From Nocardioides albus (GTDB lineage Bacteria > Actinomycetota > Actinomycetes > Propionibacteriales > Nocardioidaceae): a DNA stretch of 64,000 nt. The translations under genes were made by a program, and so were the position numbers. The stretch lies in the NCBI RefSeq assembly GCF_014648255.1, contig NZ_BMQT01000002.1:310001-374000 (forward strand). Reading direction: 5' to 3'. Below, in pieces: positions 1 through 7,203 of this stretch (position 1 is the stretch's first letter; every line of letters begins with the position of its first letter). The notes beneath the pieces are model-generated. The model was given only the letters and a program-made list of their open reading frames with translations, was not told the origin of the DNA and did no database searches.

Positions 1-819
1 AGTGTCCACGTCGACCGGAGCCGACTTGGCCGCCGGAGCAGGCGTCGGCGCCGGGGGAGGAGTGGCCGGTGCGGCAGGAGCCGCCGGCGTCGAGCTCTGA
101 GCACGGCGCCGCCGGGCGGCGAGCATGTCGTCGGTGACGGCCGGCTCCGGCGCCGGAGCCGGGGCCTCGAGCTTCTCGCCGGTCAGCCAGCGGGCGTCGT
201 CGTTCTCGAGCTCGACGAAGTTTCCGGGGATGTCGTAGGTCAGCTCGGCGATGCCGGAGCGTTCGGGCGTCTCGTACTCACCGGTGAGCTTCCAGCGGCC
301 GTCGGGACGCCGGTAGGAGTCCCAGTTGACCGAGTCGGGGTCGGTGTACATCGTCTGGAAGTGAGCGCCGACCGCCTCGCCCAGGGTGCGGGCGGTGCTG
401 GAAGCCTCACCGGGCCGACGTCGTACGGAAGCCTGCTGGGCACGCTGCGCCATGTGCTCGCGCTCGGCGAGAACGGGGCCGGCGAAGGCCAAGATCTTCT
501 CGACCGTGGTGCCGGCGACAGCGGCGACCTCCTCGGCACTCTCGCCCGCACGGATGCGGGTCTGGATGTCACGGGGCCGCAGGCTGCTGCTCGGGGTCTT
601 GTTCACGGTTTGCTCCGATCGGCGGGTCGACACAGCCTCGAGTGCTGCACGGAGACGGTCGTCGATGTCGGCGGTGTATTCACGGTCCTCGTCATCGACG
701 AGAAGCATGCGTAGACCATCGTCACTGACCGAGATGAGCCGCAGAAGGACGGGTCCAGCCTCATCCGGAGCCTGCTCTTCGAGCTGGCCCGGAGTCAGGG
801 GCAATCCTTCGGCTGACAT
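1..819 (-). CDS. sepH: Septation protein SepH (DUF3071), 3' end outside window
   Basis: The gene runs off the left edge, so 273 codons are visible. The N-terminal half matches SepH, an actinobacterial division protein that in Streptomyces binds FtsZ and promotes Z-ring assembly. Visible features are an acidic start (MSAEGLPLTPGQLEEQ), an LLVDDEDREY stretch and a helix-turn-helix-like segment around residues 80-120 (RPRDIQTRIRAGESAEEVA). After about residue 190 the protein becomes low-complexity and rich in Ala and Pro (PAPAPEPAVT, then APAAPATPPPAP), as expected of the disordered SepH linker; the family's C-terminal part would lie outside. The ATG at 819 follows a GAGAAGAGG run with very short spacing. 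It is divergent from the channel gene at 944. Family assignment is confident; completeness cannot be judged. Confidence 0.88.
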   Translation of the reverse strand, partial: MSAEGLPLTPGQLEEQAPDEAGPVLLRLISVSDDGLRMLLVDDEDREYTADIDDRLRAALEAVSTRRSEQTVNKTPSSSLRPRDIQTRIRAGESAEEVAAVAGTTVEKILAFAGPVLAEREHMAQRAQQASVRRRPGEASSTARTLGEAVGAHFQTMYTDPDSVNWDSYRRPDGRWKLTGEYETPERSGIAELTYDIPGNFVELENDDARWLTGEKLEAPAPAPEPAVTDDMLAARRRRAQSSTPAAPAAPATPPPAPTPAPAAKSAPVDVDT

Positions 820-829
820 CCTCTTCTCA

Positions 830-835
830 ATTCTA
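830..835 (-). promoter_or_regulatory. Possible -10 element of sepH
   Basis: On the minus strand TAGAAT fits the actinobacterial TANNNT -10 consensus. It ends ten bases before the sepH ATG, so the leader would be only a few bases. No convincing -35 is visible. This is pattern reading only. Confidence 0.35.
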
Positions 836-943
836 GATACGGTTGTGACGACCCTACGCCACTGACCTGCATCGTATGGGGTGCCCATGCGGCGTGGTCG
901 TGGCATTTGGGGTTTTTGGGACCTGCGAGGCGACCATTTGGCA

Positions 944-1573
944 GTGGAACAGACGCTGACCCTTCTCGTGCTCGACCTGGTCGGGTGCTTCGTCTTCGCG
1001 CTCTCGGGCGGCCTGATGGCGGTCCGCAAGGAGCTCGACATCTTCGGGGTGATCGTCCTCGCCTGCGTCACCGGCCTCGGCGGCGGCTTCCTCCGCGACA
1101 TGGCCATCGGCGCGACACCGGTCGCTGCGCTCTCCGACTGGCGCTACCTCGTGGTGCCGATGACGGCCGGTCTGCTGACCTTCTACTTCCACCCGGCGCT
1201 GGGCCGGCTCGGGACGCTGATCAACGTCTTCGACGCCCTGGGTCTGGGTCTCTTCGTCATCGCCGGGGCGGTCAAGGCGCTCGACTTCGGGCTCTCTCCG
1301 CTCGCCGCCGCGGTCATGGGCCTGGCCACCGGCGTCGGCGGCGGTGCGATCCGCGACGTGCTCGCCGGCCAGGTGCCGGTCATCCTGCGCCGCAGCGTCT
1401 TCTACGCGATCCCGGCCTTCGCCGGTGCGGCGATCGTGGCCTTCGGTCTGTTCCTCGCGATGCCCCAGTCGCTGGTGATGGCCACTGCCTTCGTCGTGTG
1501 CGTCGGCTGGCGGCTGCTGGCGATGTGGCGCCACTGGGAGGCGCCGCTGCCGCGGGGGTCCGCCTCGGTCTGA
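944..1573 (+). CDS. Trimeric intracellular cation (TRIC) channel family protein, UPF0126 type
   Basis: About 209 residues and almost entirely hydrophobic, with seven predicted membrane segments. It contains two copies of a GGGxxRD signature, the family hallmark: LGGGFLRD near residue 48 and VGGGAIRD near residue 137. Other family features are FALSGGLMAVRKELDIFGV at the start and FDALGLGLFVIAG in the middle. Bacterial members are homotrimeric cation channels in the cytoplasmic membrane. The reading frame is open from GTG 881, but the family begins just before the first membrane helix. GTG 944 or TTG 938 fit better; TTG 938 has a GAGG seven bases upstream. It is divergent from sepH, and its physiological role here is unknown. 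Confidence 0.85.
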   Translation: MEQTLTLLVLDLVGCFVFALSGGLMAVRKELDIFGVIVLACVTGLGGGFLRDMAIGATPVAALSDWRYLVVPMTAGLLTFYFHPALGRLGTLINVFDALGLGLFVIAGAVKALDFGLSPLAAAVMGLATGVGGGAIRDVLAGQVPVILRRSVFYAIPAFAGAAIVAFGLFLAMPQSLVMATAFVVCVGWRLLAMWRHWEAPLPRGSASV

Positions 1574-1588
1574 GGCGCCTCGCCGTGC

Positions 1589-2131
1589 TCAGTGGTCGGA
1601 ACAGCAGGGGATCTGGTGGCGCACCTCGAACGGCACCAGGCCGTCTGCCGAGCGCTGGACCAGCAGTACGCAGCGCCCCTCACGCCACACCGGTCGCGCG
1701 AACCCGGTGAGATCGAGAGTGTCGTCCGGGTCCAAGGCGGTCCCGGCCAGCCCCTCGACGATGTCGACGACGCTGTCCGACTCCACCGTCGCCACCGTGG
1801 TCACGGTCTCGATCCTGGTGCGGCCGGGGTAGCGGGCCAGGCGCCCGGCGCTGCGCGCGGCGGCCTCGTTGATCGCGGGGGAGTCGGTGGTGACGTACGC
1901 CTGGGGGAGCCCGTCGGCGAGCAGAGCGGTCAGCTCCTCGACCGCCGGGCCGTCGGGCCAGTCCAGGACGGCGACGAGGCGGGCGGTCGGCTCGCGCACG
2001 ACATGGGTGCTGATGACGTACGCATCCTCGGGCTGCCCCGCGCCGAGCACCTCGTCCAGGCGGTGGACGAGATGCTCGGCGGCGGCGAGGTCCCGGGCGT
2101 CGGCGTCGACGGCCAAGGGTCGGGTGGTCAT
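1589..2131 (-). CDS. Hypothetical protein, translationally coupled to the PHP protein gene
   Basis: A 180-residue soluble protein I do not recognise. It starts MTTRPLAVDADARDL and shows no signal peptide or membrane helix. Residues 5-125 look alpha/beta, with repeated short strands such as YVISTHVV and RLVAVLDW. The C-terminus is Arg/Val rich with a vicinal CCSDH end that could bind metal. Its ATG at 2131 overlaps the stop of the upstream PHP gene as ATGA, so the two are almost certainly co-translated and probably function together. The longer open frame reaching 3583 is the mirror of the PHP gene and was discarded. Confidence 0.7.
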   Translation of the reverse strand: MTTRPLAVDADARDLAAAEHLVHRLDEVLGAGQPEDAYVISTHVVREPTARLVAVLDWPDGPAVEELTALLADGLPQAYVTTDSPAINEAAARSAGRLARYPGRTRIETVTTVATVESDSVVDIVEGLAGTALDPDDTLDLTGFARPVWREGRCVLLVQRSADGLVPFEVRHQIPCCSDH

Positions 2132-3897
2132 CGAGTCGGGACGACCCAGACCGGGTTGGTGTAGAACCACAGGTCGACCCACGGGTCGGCGTCGCCGACG
2201 ACGTCGATCGCGGGGCCGGCCGGGTCGACGCTCGCGCCGAGGTAGCCGGGCTGGGACCGGTTGGCGTCGGTGCCGCGGACACGTACATAGAACGCCTCCT
2301 CGACCCGACCGAGGTCGTAGCGCAGCTGGAAGGTGCCGCTGCGGCCCGAGGTGTCGGTCTGCTCGATGACCTTCGTGTCGGGCGCCTTCCAGGTGTCGCG
2401 GTCGGAGACGTACGTCGGGTCGACCGCTCCCCGGATCACGTCGACCCGGTTGAGGCTGGGGAGGAACTGCGACCAGTTCGGGACGTCCTGGGCGGCGATG
2501 GTGACGACCAGCGAGATCCGGCTGCCCTTCTTCGCCTTCAGGGTGCCGCCGAGGCTCTCCGAGCCACCGTCGGAGGAGACGACGCGGACGTCGACCGACT
2601 TCACCAGCGCACCGTGGTCGACCCAGACGCGGCCGTTGCGCAGGCCCTTCATGACCGCGCCGTAGCTGCGTTCGGAGGCGCCGACGTGGGTGCGGCTGTA
2701 GTAGCCCGGCCAGTAGTCGCCGGCGGTGGTGTTGAGGGAGCCGGCGTAGACCGGGTCGCCGTAGCGGCCGTTGGCGTTGAACGAGGCCGAGTCGGACCCG
2801 TCGGGGCGGCGCGAGGTGGTGCCCCAGTTGACGTGGGAGTCGGAGTTGGCGCTGATCGACCACGGCTTGCCCTCGGCGAGCAGCGAGTCCCACAGGCCGC
2901 CGACGGTCGAGGTGAACCAGTCGAAGCCGCCCCAGGAGCGGTAGGACTCGGCCGGGTAGCCGGGGAAGGAGTTCGGGCCCGGGCTGTTGCCGTAGTAGCC
3001 ACGGGCGCTGCCCGGGCCGTAGCCGGCGGGCAGGCCTGCAGCCTGGTGACCGGGGGCGCCCTCCCAGCCGATCGCGACCCGCGGGTCGGCGTCGCGCCAG
3101 GCGCGGACCTCGTGGGGGCTGTCGATGCCGTTGCGGGCAGGGTGGTTGGCCAGGAAGAGCGCGTCCGGGACGCGGCGCTTGTCGACCTGCTTGCCGAGCC
3201 ACTGGATGCCGGCGACGGCGAGCGCCTCGTTCTGCGGGGTGTTGCCGCTGGCGCCCTTGACGGAGCCGTCGTAGTCGTTCTCGAACTGCTTGAGCACCGC
3301 GACCTCGTTGGCGCCGGGCGCGACGAAGACGGTGCCGTGCTCGGCGGCCGGGATGTTCCACTCCAGCCCTTGGAAGATCAGGGTGTCCTTGAGCACCTTG
3401 CGCGCAGCCACGATGTCGGGGTTGACCAGGTCGACCCCGATCCGGGCGTGGGTCGCCCCGCCATGGTCGGTGATGACCAGCCAGTCCAGGCCGTACGCCG
3501 CGCCGTGCTGGGCCTGGTCGATGACCCGGTACATCGCGTCGGAGCTGTGCTGGGTGTGGATGTGGTGGTCGCCGGCCAGCCAATATCGGATCTTCGCCCG
3601 GTCGCCGCCCCTCGTGGTGGCGACGGTGGCGGCCTCGGCCATCGCCGGGGTCACGCCGGTCATGCCGGCCATCCCGGCGGTCACTGCGCCGGCGATCCCG
3701 GCCGCGCGAAGCAGGTTGCGTCGGGTGACCTCGGCGGGCCGCAGGTCGCCGTCGGACGCGTCCGACGAGGCGGCGAGGGTGATCTCGTCGACCTCGTGGG
3801 AGTGCGTGTGGCCGTGCTCAGGGCCGTGCTCATGGCCGTGCTCGTGGCCGTGAAGGTGGCTGTGATCGTGGGAGTGGGGGCGGTGCTCGTTCGACAC
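2128..3897 (-). CDS. PHP-domain metal-dependent phosphoesterase with histidine-rich N-terminus and Tat signal
   Basis: A 589-residue protein. Residues 1-36 hold 14 histidines in HxH and HGHEHGHEHG repeats. A twin-arginine motif follows at 58-64 (TRRNLLR) with a hydrophobic stretch to about residue 90, so export in folded form by Tat is likely. The PHP domain begins near residue 105. GDHHIHTQHS (HxH), ITDHGG and NSDSH supply the expected metal ligands of a polymerase-histidinol-phosphatase fold. The last 200 residues are beta-rich and of unknown type. GTG 3897 is chosen because GGAGG lies seven bases upstream; the frame stays open to 4773 but has no credible start there. It is coupled by an ATGA overlap to the next gene. 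The substrate is unknown. Confidence 0.82.
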   Translation of the reverse strand: MSNEHRPHSHDHSHLHGHEHGHEHGPEHGHTHSHEVDEITLAASSDASDGDLRPAEVTRRNLLRAAGIAGAVTAGMAGMTGVTPAMAEAATVATTRGGDRAKIRYWLAGDHHIHTQHSSDAMYRVIDQAQHGAAYGLDWLVITDHGGATHARIGVDLVNPDIVAARKVLKDTLIFQGLEWNIPAAEHGTVFVAPGANEVAVLKQFENDYDGSVKGASGNTPQNEALAVAGIQWLGKQVDKRRVPDALFLANHPARNGIDSPHEVRAWRDADPRVAIGWEGAPGHQAAGLPAGYGPGSARGYYGNSPGPNSFPGYPAESYRSWGGFDWFTSTVGGLWDSLLAEGKPWSISANSDSHVNWGTTSRRPDGSDSASFNANGRYGDPVYAGSLNTTAGDYWPGYYSRTHVGASERSYGAVMKGLRNGRVWVDHGALVKSVDVRVVSSDGGSESLGGTLKAKKGSRISLVVTIAAQDVPNWSQFLPSLNRVDVIRGAVDPTYVSDRDTWKAPDTKVIEQTDTSGRSGTFQLRYDLGRVEEAFYVRVRGTDANRSQPGYLGASVDPAGPAIDVVGDADPWVDLWFYTNPVWVVPTR

Positions 3898-4013
3898 GTT
3901 GATTCCTCCGCGTGAGATGTGGCGTCTCCGCGTGCCCGAGCAGCGGCGCCCGTCGAGCCAAGCGCCACCGGATGGCCGGGGTGCGTCCGCGGGTTGCCCG
4001 CCCGATGAACATT

Positions 4014-4118
4014 GCCGAGGCGTCACCCACGTCGGCCGAGACGTCACTCCCGTCGGTCGAGGCGTCGCCCCCGTCGTTCGAGACGTCACATACGCAGACC
4101 GAGACGTCACCCACTTGC
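4014..4118. repeat. Five tandem 21-bp direct repeats between divergent genes
   Basis: Five consecutive 21-bp units start at 4014, 4035, 4056, 4077 and 4098. All share the core CGAGRCGTCRC; the outer bases vary. A 21-bp period equals two helical turns, so the cores sit on one face of the DNA. The array lies between the PHP gene (minus) and DUF3159 (plus) and directly abuts the palindrome at 4117-4140. This looks like an array of protein-binding sites. The arginine-rich heptads encoded by the plus frame are a by-product of the repeat. Confidence 0.85.
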
Positions 4119-4140
4119 GAGTAAGGCTACCCTTACTCGC
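4117..4140. promoter_or_regulatory. Perfect palindrome overlapping the -10 of the DUF3159 gene
   Basis: Two 10-base arms, GCGAGTAAGG and its exact complement, flank the spacer CTAC. A TANNNT -10 element (TACCCT, 4128-4133) lies inside it, and the GTG start at 4141 follows seven bases later, as in leaderless genes. A bound repressor would therefore block transcription. The core GTAAGGCTACCCT resembles DtxR/IdeR-type iron boxes, but this is a visual comparison only. Confidence 0.7.
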
Positions 4141-4803
4141 GTGAAGACAGCCGGCCGCCGAGACGATGACGCCGAGACCCTCGCAGACCTCCTGGGAGGC
4201 GCTCGCGGAGCGATCGACGCCACCATCCCGCCGGTCGCGTTCGCGGTCGGCTGGCTGGTCAGCAGAGAGCTGTGGGTGGCGACCGTGGTCTCCCTGGTGG
4301 TCGCTGCGATCGTCGCGGTCTGGCAGTGGCGCAAGGGCCGCAAGCCGCGCGCCGTGCTGCTGGGCGTGGCCGGGGTAGCGGTCGCCGCGATGATCGCGCT
4401 GCGTACAGGACGGGCGGAGGACTTCTTCGTGGTCCAGCTCGCCGCCAACGCGGCGAGCGCCCTGGTGTGGTTGGTCAGTATCGTGTTCCGCTGGCCGCTG
4501 CTGGGTGTGGTCGTCGGCCTCATCCTGCGGCAGCGCGGAGCCTGGCGGCGCGACCCGGCGCTGCTGCGCGGATACTCCCGCGCGAGCTGGGTCTGGGTCG
4601 GCCAGTACGTCGTCCGGGTCGCGGTCTTCGCACCGCTGTGGTGGTCCGGCGACGTGTTCGCCCTGGCCGTGGCGAGGGTCGCACTCAGCTGGCCGTTGGT
4701 CGCGCTGTGCCTGCTGGTGAGCTGGATCGTCCTGCAGCGCTCGCTCCCGCCCGAGCATCCCGGGCTGCGGCACCCTCAGGTGCCCGAAGGCGTCCTCAGG
4801 TGA
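4141..4803 (+). CDS. DUF3159 family membrane protein
   Basis: A 220-residue integral membrane protein with about six hydrophobic segments from residue 25 onwards. It has the DUF3159 pattern: an N-terminal TLADLLGGARGAIDATIPPVAF, then a WQWRKGRKPRAV loop, RTGRAEDFF and RGYSRASWVWVGQY. The family is confined to Actinobacteria and has no established reaction. GTG 4141 is taken as the start, probably leaderless, because the -10 element lies seven bases upstream and there is no Shine-Dalgarno sequence. The frame is open back to 4012 but that part only translates the 21-bp repeats. The 3' end overlaps the convergent LysR gene by eight bases. Confidence 0.85.
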   Translation: MKTAGRRDDDAETLADLLGGARGAIDATIPPVAFAVGWLVSRELWVATVVSLVVAAIVAVWQWRKGRKPRAVLLGVAGVAVAAMIALRTGRAEDFFVVQLAANAASALVWLVSIVFRWPLLGVVVGLILRQRGAWRRDPALLRGYSRASWVWVGQYVVRVAVFAPLWWSGDVFALAVARVALSWPLVALCLLVSWIVLQRSLPPEHPGLRHPQVPEGVLR

Positions 4804-5665
4804 GGGCGGCCCGGAGCAGGTCGTAGAGACGCCTGGTGGCGCGCTGCTGGTCGCCGTCGCGGATCACCAGCGCGAGCCCGGCCCGCACCTCGGCGTCGAC
4901 GATAGGGGTGGCGACCAGGTCGGTGCCGCCTGCCATGGACCCGGCAAGGACGCAGACGCCCAGGCCGCGGGCGGTGAGCCCGAGCAAGGTCTCGGGGTTG
5001 GACCCGGACAGGTCGACCTTCGGCTCCACGTCTGCCCGCGCGCACGACTGTTCGAAAGCCGTACGGATGCCGGTGCCCGGTGGGATGCACAGCACGGTCT
5101 CCTCGTGGAGATCGGCGAGCCGCGGCTGGCCGCCGGCCAGGCGGTGGCCGGGAGGGGTGATCACGGCGAGCTGCTCGTTGCTGACGGACTCCGTGGCCAG
5201 GCCGTCGATGACGGGACCTGCGTGAGAGATCAGGCCAAGATCGAGCTCCCCGGCCAACGTACGCCGCTGGAGGCGGTCCGAGGTGTCCTCCACGAGCTCG
5301 ACGGTGACACCGGGATGCTCTTGGTGGAAGGCCGCGACGGCGTCGAGGAATCCGGGGATCGTGCAGCCGGCGATCATCCCGAGGCGGACGCGGCCGCGGA
5401 TCAGGTCGCGTAGCTCGTCGGCGCTCTGCCGCACCCCCTCGACCGCGCGGATCGCCTCGCGGGCGCGGGGGAGAAGCGTCTCGCCGGCGTGGGTGAGTCG
5501 TATGGTGCGCGGTCCCCGGACGAGCAGGTCGTGCCCGAGCTCGCGCTCGAGCTTGGCCAGCTGGGCGCTGATGCCCGACTGGCTGACGTGGAGCCGTTGC
5601 GCCGCGGCCGTGAACGAGCCGTGGTCGACGACGGCGACGAAGTAGCGGAGCTGGCCTATTTCCAT
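4796..5665 (-). CDS. LysR-family transcriptional regulator
   Basis: A 289-residue protein with the usual two-part LysR layout. A winged helix-turn-helix occupies residues 1-60 (MEIGQLRYFVAVVDHGSF, then SQSGISAQLAKLERELG). A periplasmic-binding-protein-like effector domain follows from about residue 90 (RVRLGMIAG, then LDLGLISHAG). ATG 5665 gives the standard LysR beginning; ATG 5671 and TTG 5683 are in frame just upstream and none has a Shine-Dalgarno sequence. It is divergent from the NTF2-like gene at 5765, the normal arrangement for a LysR regulator and its target. The effector is unknown. It ends overlapping DUF3159 on the other strand. Confidence 0.88.
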   Translation of the reverse strand: MEIGQLRYFVAVVDHGSFTAAAQRLHVSQSGISAQLAKLERELGHDLLVRGPRTIRLTHAGETLLPRAREAIRAVEGVRQSADELRDLIRGRVRLGMIAGCTIPGFLDAVAAFHQEHPGVTVELVEDTSDRLQRRTLAGELDLGLISHAGPVIDGLATESVSNEQLAVITPPGHRLAGGQPRLADLHEETVLCIPPGTGIRTAFEQSCARADVEPKVDLSGSNPETLLGLTARGLGVCVLAGSMAGGTDLVATPIVDAEVRAGLALVIRDGDQQRATRRLYDLLRAALT

Positions 5666-5674
5666 CACCATTGA

Positions 5675-5689
5675 TGCTAGCAAGTAGCA
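5675..5689. promoter_or_regulatory. Candidate LysR operator
   Basis: A TGCTA-N5-TAGCA inverted repeat lies ten bases upstream of the LysR start, in the 99-bp region shared with the divergent NTF2-like gene. Position and symmetry suit an autoregulatory LysR site, although the spacing is not the classical T-N11-A. Confidence 0.4.
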
Positions 5690-5764
5690 GAACTATCTGT
5701 TTGAGTGTTCGCTCGGCTCGGGACAGGCTGGGAGATGAAAGCCGAACCGACCTGAGGAGATCCG

Positions 5765-6118
5765 ATGACCGCATCCGCTGCCGAGCTCGCCGAGGCGTAC
5801 TTCACCGCCTGGCAGGAGCGCGACTTCACCCGCCTCCACACGCTGCTGGCCGACGACGTGAGCTTCGCCGGCCCGCTCGCCACGATCGAGGGCGCCGACG
5901 AATGCGTCGCCGGACTCGAGGGCATGGCCCAGGTGCTCGACAAGATCGAGGTGAAGGAGCGGCTCGCCGACGGGCCGAGCGTGATCACCTGGTTCGATCT
6001 GCACACCACCGTCGCCGAACCCGCCCCCACCGCCAACTGGATGCGCGTCGAGGACGGATTGATCGCCGAGATCCGGGTCGCCTTCGACCCCCGCGGGATC
6101 CTCGCCGCTCGCGGTTAG
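5765..6118 (+). CDS. Nuclear transport factor 2 (SnoaL-like) family protein
   Basis: A 117-residue single-domain protein of the cone-shaped NTF2-like fold. The opening helix AELAEAYFTAWQERDFTRLHTLLADDVSFAGP is typical of SnoaL-like proteins, which may be isomerases, hydratases or only ligand-binding proteins. Tandem GAGGAG six bases before the ATG supports the start. It is probably the regulated target of the divergent LysR gene. The alpha/beta hydrolase gene converges on it, with a gap of five bases. The substrate cannot be deduced. Confidence 0.82.
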   Translation: MTASAAELAEAYFTAWQERDFTRLHTLLADDVSFAGPLATIEGADECVAGLEGMAQVLDKIEVKERLADGPSVITWFDLHTTVAEPAPTANWMRVEDGLIAEIRVAFDPRGILAARG

Positions 6119-6123
6119 GCGAC

Positions 6124-6918
6124 CTACTGGCCGCGTGACTGCGTCCGGGCGGTCTCGCGGATGACCTCGGCCACCAGGTCGGGATCATCGTTCATCGGTA
6201 CGTGCCCGCAGCCCGCCAGCCATCGGTGGGTCGCGTGCGGGAGGCGCCGCGCGGCCACCTTCGCCTGATAGGGGAGAAGGGTGAGGTCGCGCGTCGCCCA
6301 GGCGATGGTGGTCGGTACGTCGGTCTGCACCGTCCCGGGATAGCGGTAGGCGCTGCTGAAGAAGGTCTTGATCCCCTCGCGCGAGGCGACCATGTTGGCT
6401 GTGTCGCCCGCCGCGACCGCGGGGTCGATCCGCTCCGGGTGGGCGAAGAAGCAGCCCATCGTGGCCGTACGCACCACCCGCGACTGCAGCACCGTCCCCG
6501 CCACCGGCGCCAGCGGCCGCGCGACCGCCTGGATGCCGGCGAAGAGGCCCCTCACATAGAGGTAGTCGACGCCGTTGACCCAGAACCCGGCAGGGGAGAG
6601 CGCCGTCACCGACCGGGCGTGCCCGGAGTCGCCCATCTCCAGGGCGAGCAGCCCGCCGAGGCTGTTGCCGGCCACGTGCGGCCGCTCGATCTCGAGCGCG
6701 ACCCGGAGTGCGTTGAGCTCGTCCGTCACGGCCGCCCGCACCGTACGCCCCGCCAGGTCGAACGCCGGTGACTCACCGTGCCCCGGCAGGTCGACCGTGA
6801 TCACGTCGAACTCCCCGGCCAGCCGCTCCACCACCCCGCCCCACGCCTGCCGACGGTGCGCGATGCCGTGGATCAGAAGCAGCGGCTCCCCGCTGCCGGT
6901 CCGTTCGTACGCGAGCAT
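6124..6918 (-). CDS. Alpha/beta-fold hydrolase
   Basis: A 264-residue enzyme of the alpha/beta hydrolase superfamily. Visible are the oxyanion loop LLLIHGIAHRRQAW (residues 13-26), VDLPGHGES (43-51), the nucleophile elbow GNSLGG (about 84-89), an acid loop near TRDLTLL, and the catalytic histidine in GCGHVPMNDDP near the C-terminus. There is no signal peptide, so it is cytoplasmic. GGAG eight bases before ATG 6918 supports the start. The lid region (100-190) is of general hydrolase type and does not reveal the substrate. It converges with the NTF2-like gene, so it is a separate transcription unit. Confidence 0.85.
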   Translation of the reverse strand: MLAYERTGSGEPLLLIHGIAHRRQAWGGVVERLAGEFDVITVDLPGHGESPAFDLAGRTVRAAVTDELNALRVALEIERPHVAGNSLGGLLALEMGDSGHARSVTALSPAGFWVNGVDYLYVRGLFAGIQAVARPLAPVAGTVLQSRVVRTATMGCFFAHPERIDPAVAAGDTANMVASREGIKTFFSSAYRYPGTVQTDVPTTIAWATRDLTLLPYQAKVAARRLPHATHRWLAGCGHVPMNDDPDLVAEVIRETARTQSRGQ

Positions 6919-7029
6919 CCTCGCTCCTTCGGTTGCCTCTGGGTGTCCTGCCGATGGCCGGGAGCCTACGTCTCGGCAGGGCCCGAATGTGGGTCCGGCG
7001 GACCGATGCGCTAATGTTTCACCCGCAAC

Positions 7030-7101
7030 GCGTGATTGGCGCAGTGGTAGCGCACCTCGTTCACACCGAGGGGGTCACTGGTTCGAACCCAGTATCACGC
7101 A
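7030..7101 (+). tRNA. tRNA-Val (anticodon CAC)
   Basis: The 72-base gene folds into a full cloverleaf. The 7-bp acceptor stem is GCGTGAT with ATCACGC, with discriminator A at 7101. The D-arm is GCGC-AGTGGTA-GCGC. The anticodon stem CCTCG/CGAGG encloses loop TTCACAC, so the anticodon is CAC and reads GTG. The variable loop is five bases, and the T-arm ACTGG-TTCGAAC-CCAGT is perfect. CCA is not encoded. Confidence 0.96.
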
Positions 7102-7108
7102 CAAGCGA

Positions 7109-7150
7109 AACCGGGCCTTGACTAGGAGTTCTGCTAGTCAAGGCCCGGTT
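7109..7150 (+). terminator. Hairpin terminator downstream of tRNA-Val
   Basis: A perfect 17-bp stem (7109-7125 with 7134-7150) has an 8-base loop and is followed by CGTTTTGG. It starts eight bases after the tRNA and also stands between the tRNA and the 3' end of the minus-strand MFS gene, so it may act in both directions. Confidence 0.85.
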
Positions 7151-7203
7151 CGTTTTGGTTCATGGGCGTGCGGCTGCTTGGGCTGCCCGATCAGACTGCG
7201 CGA

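Noticed and set aside
4014-4118. The 21-bp repeats as a small CRISPR array.
   Set aside because: The units are contiguous without unique spacers and no cas genes occur in the window.
4012-4140. Arginine-rich open frame upstream of DUF3159, which would extend the protein by 43 residues.
   Set aside because: It only translates the 21-bp repeats into heptads; there is no ribosome site, and the promoter -10 lies inside it.
3898-4773. Open frame extending the PHP protein by 292 residues towards 4773.
   Set aside because: It is the mirror of DUF3159 and the repeat region, with His/Arg/Gln-rich composition. GTG 3897 has a clear GGAGG site.
7030-7160. tRNA-Val with a following inverted repeat as an integration (att) site.
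   Set aside because: No integrase, no second copy of the tRNA 3' end and no mobile genes nearby; the repeat fits a terminator.
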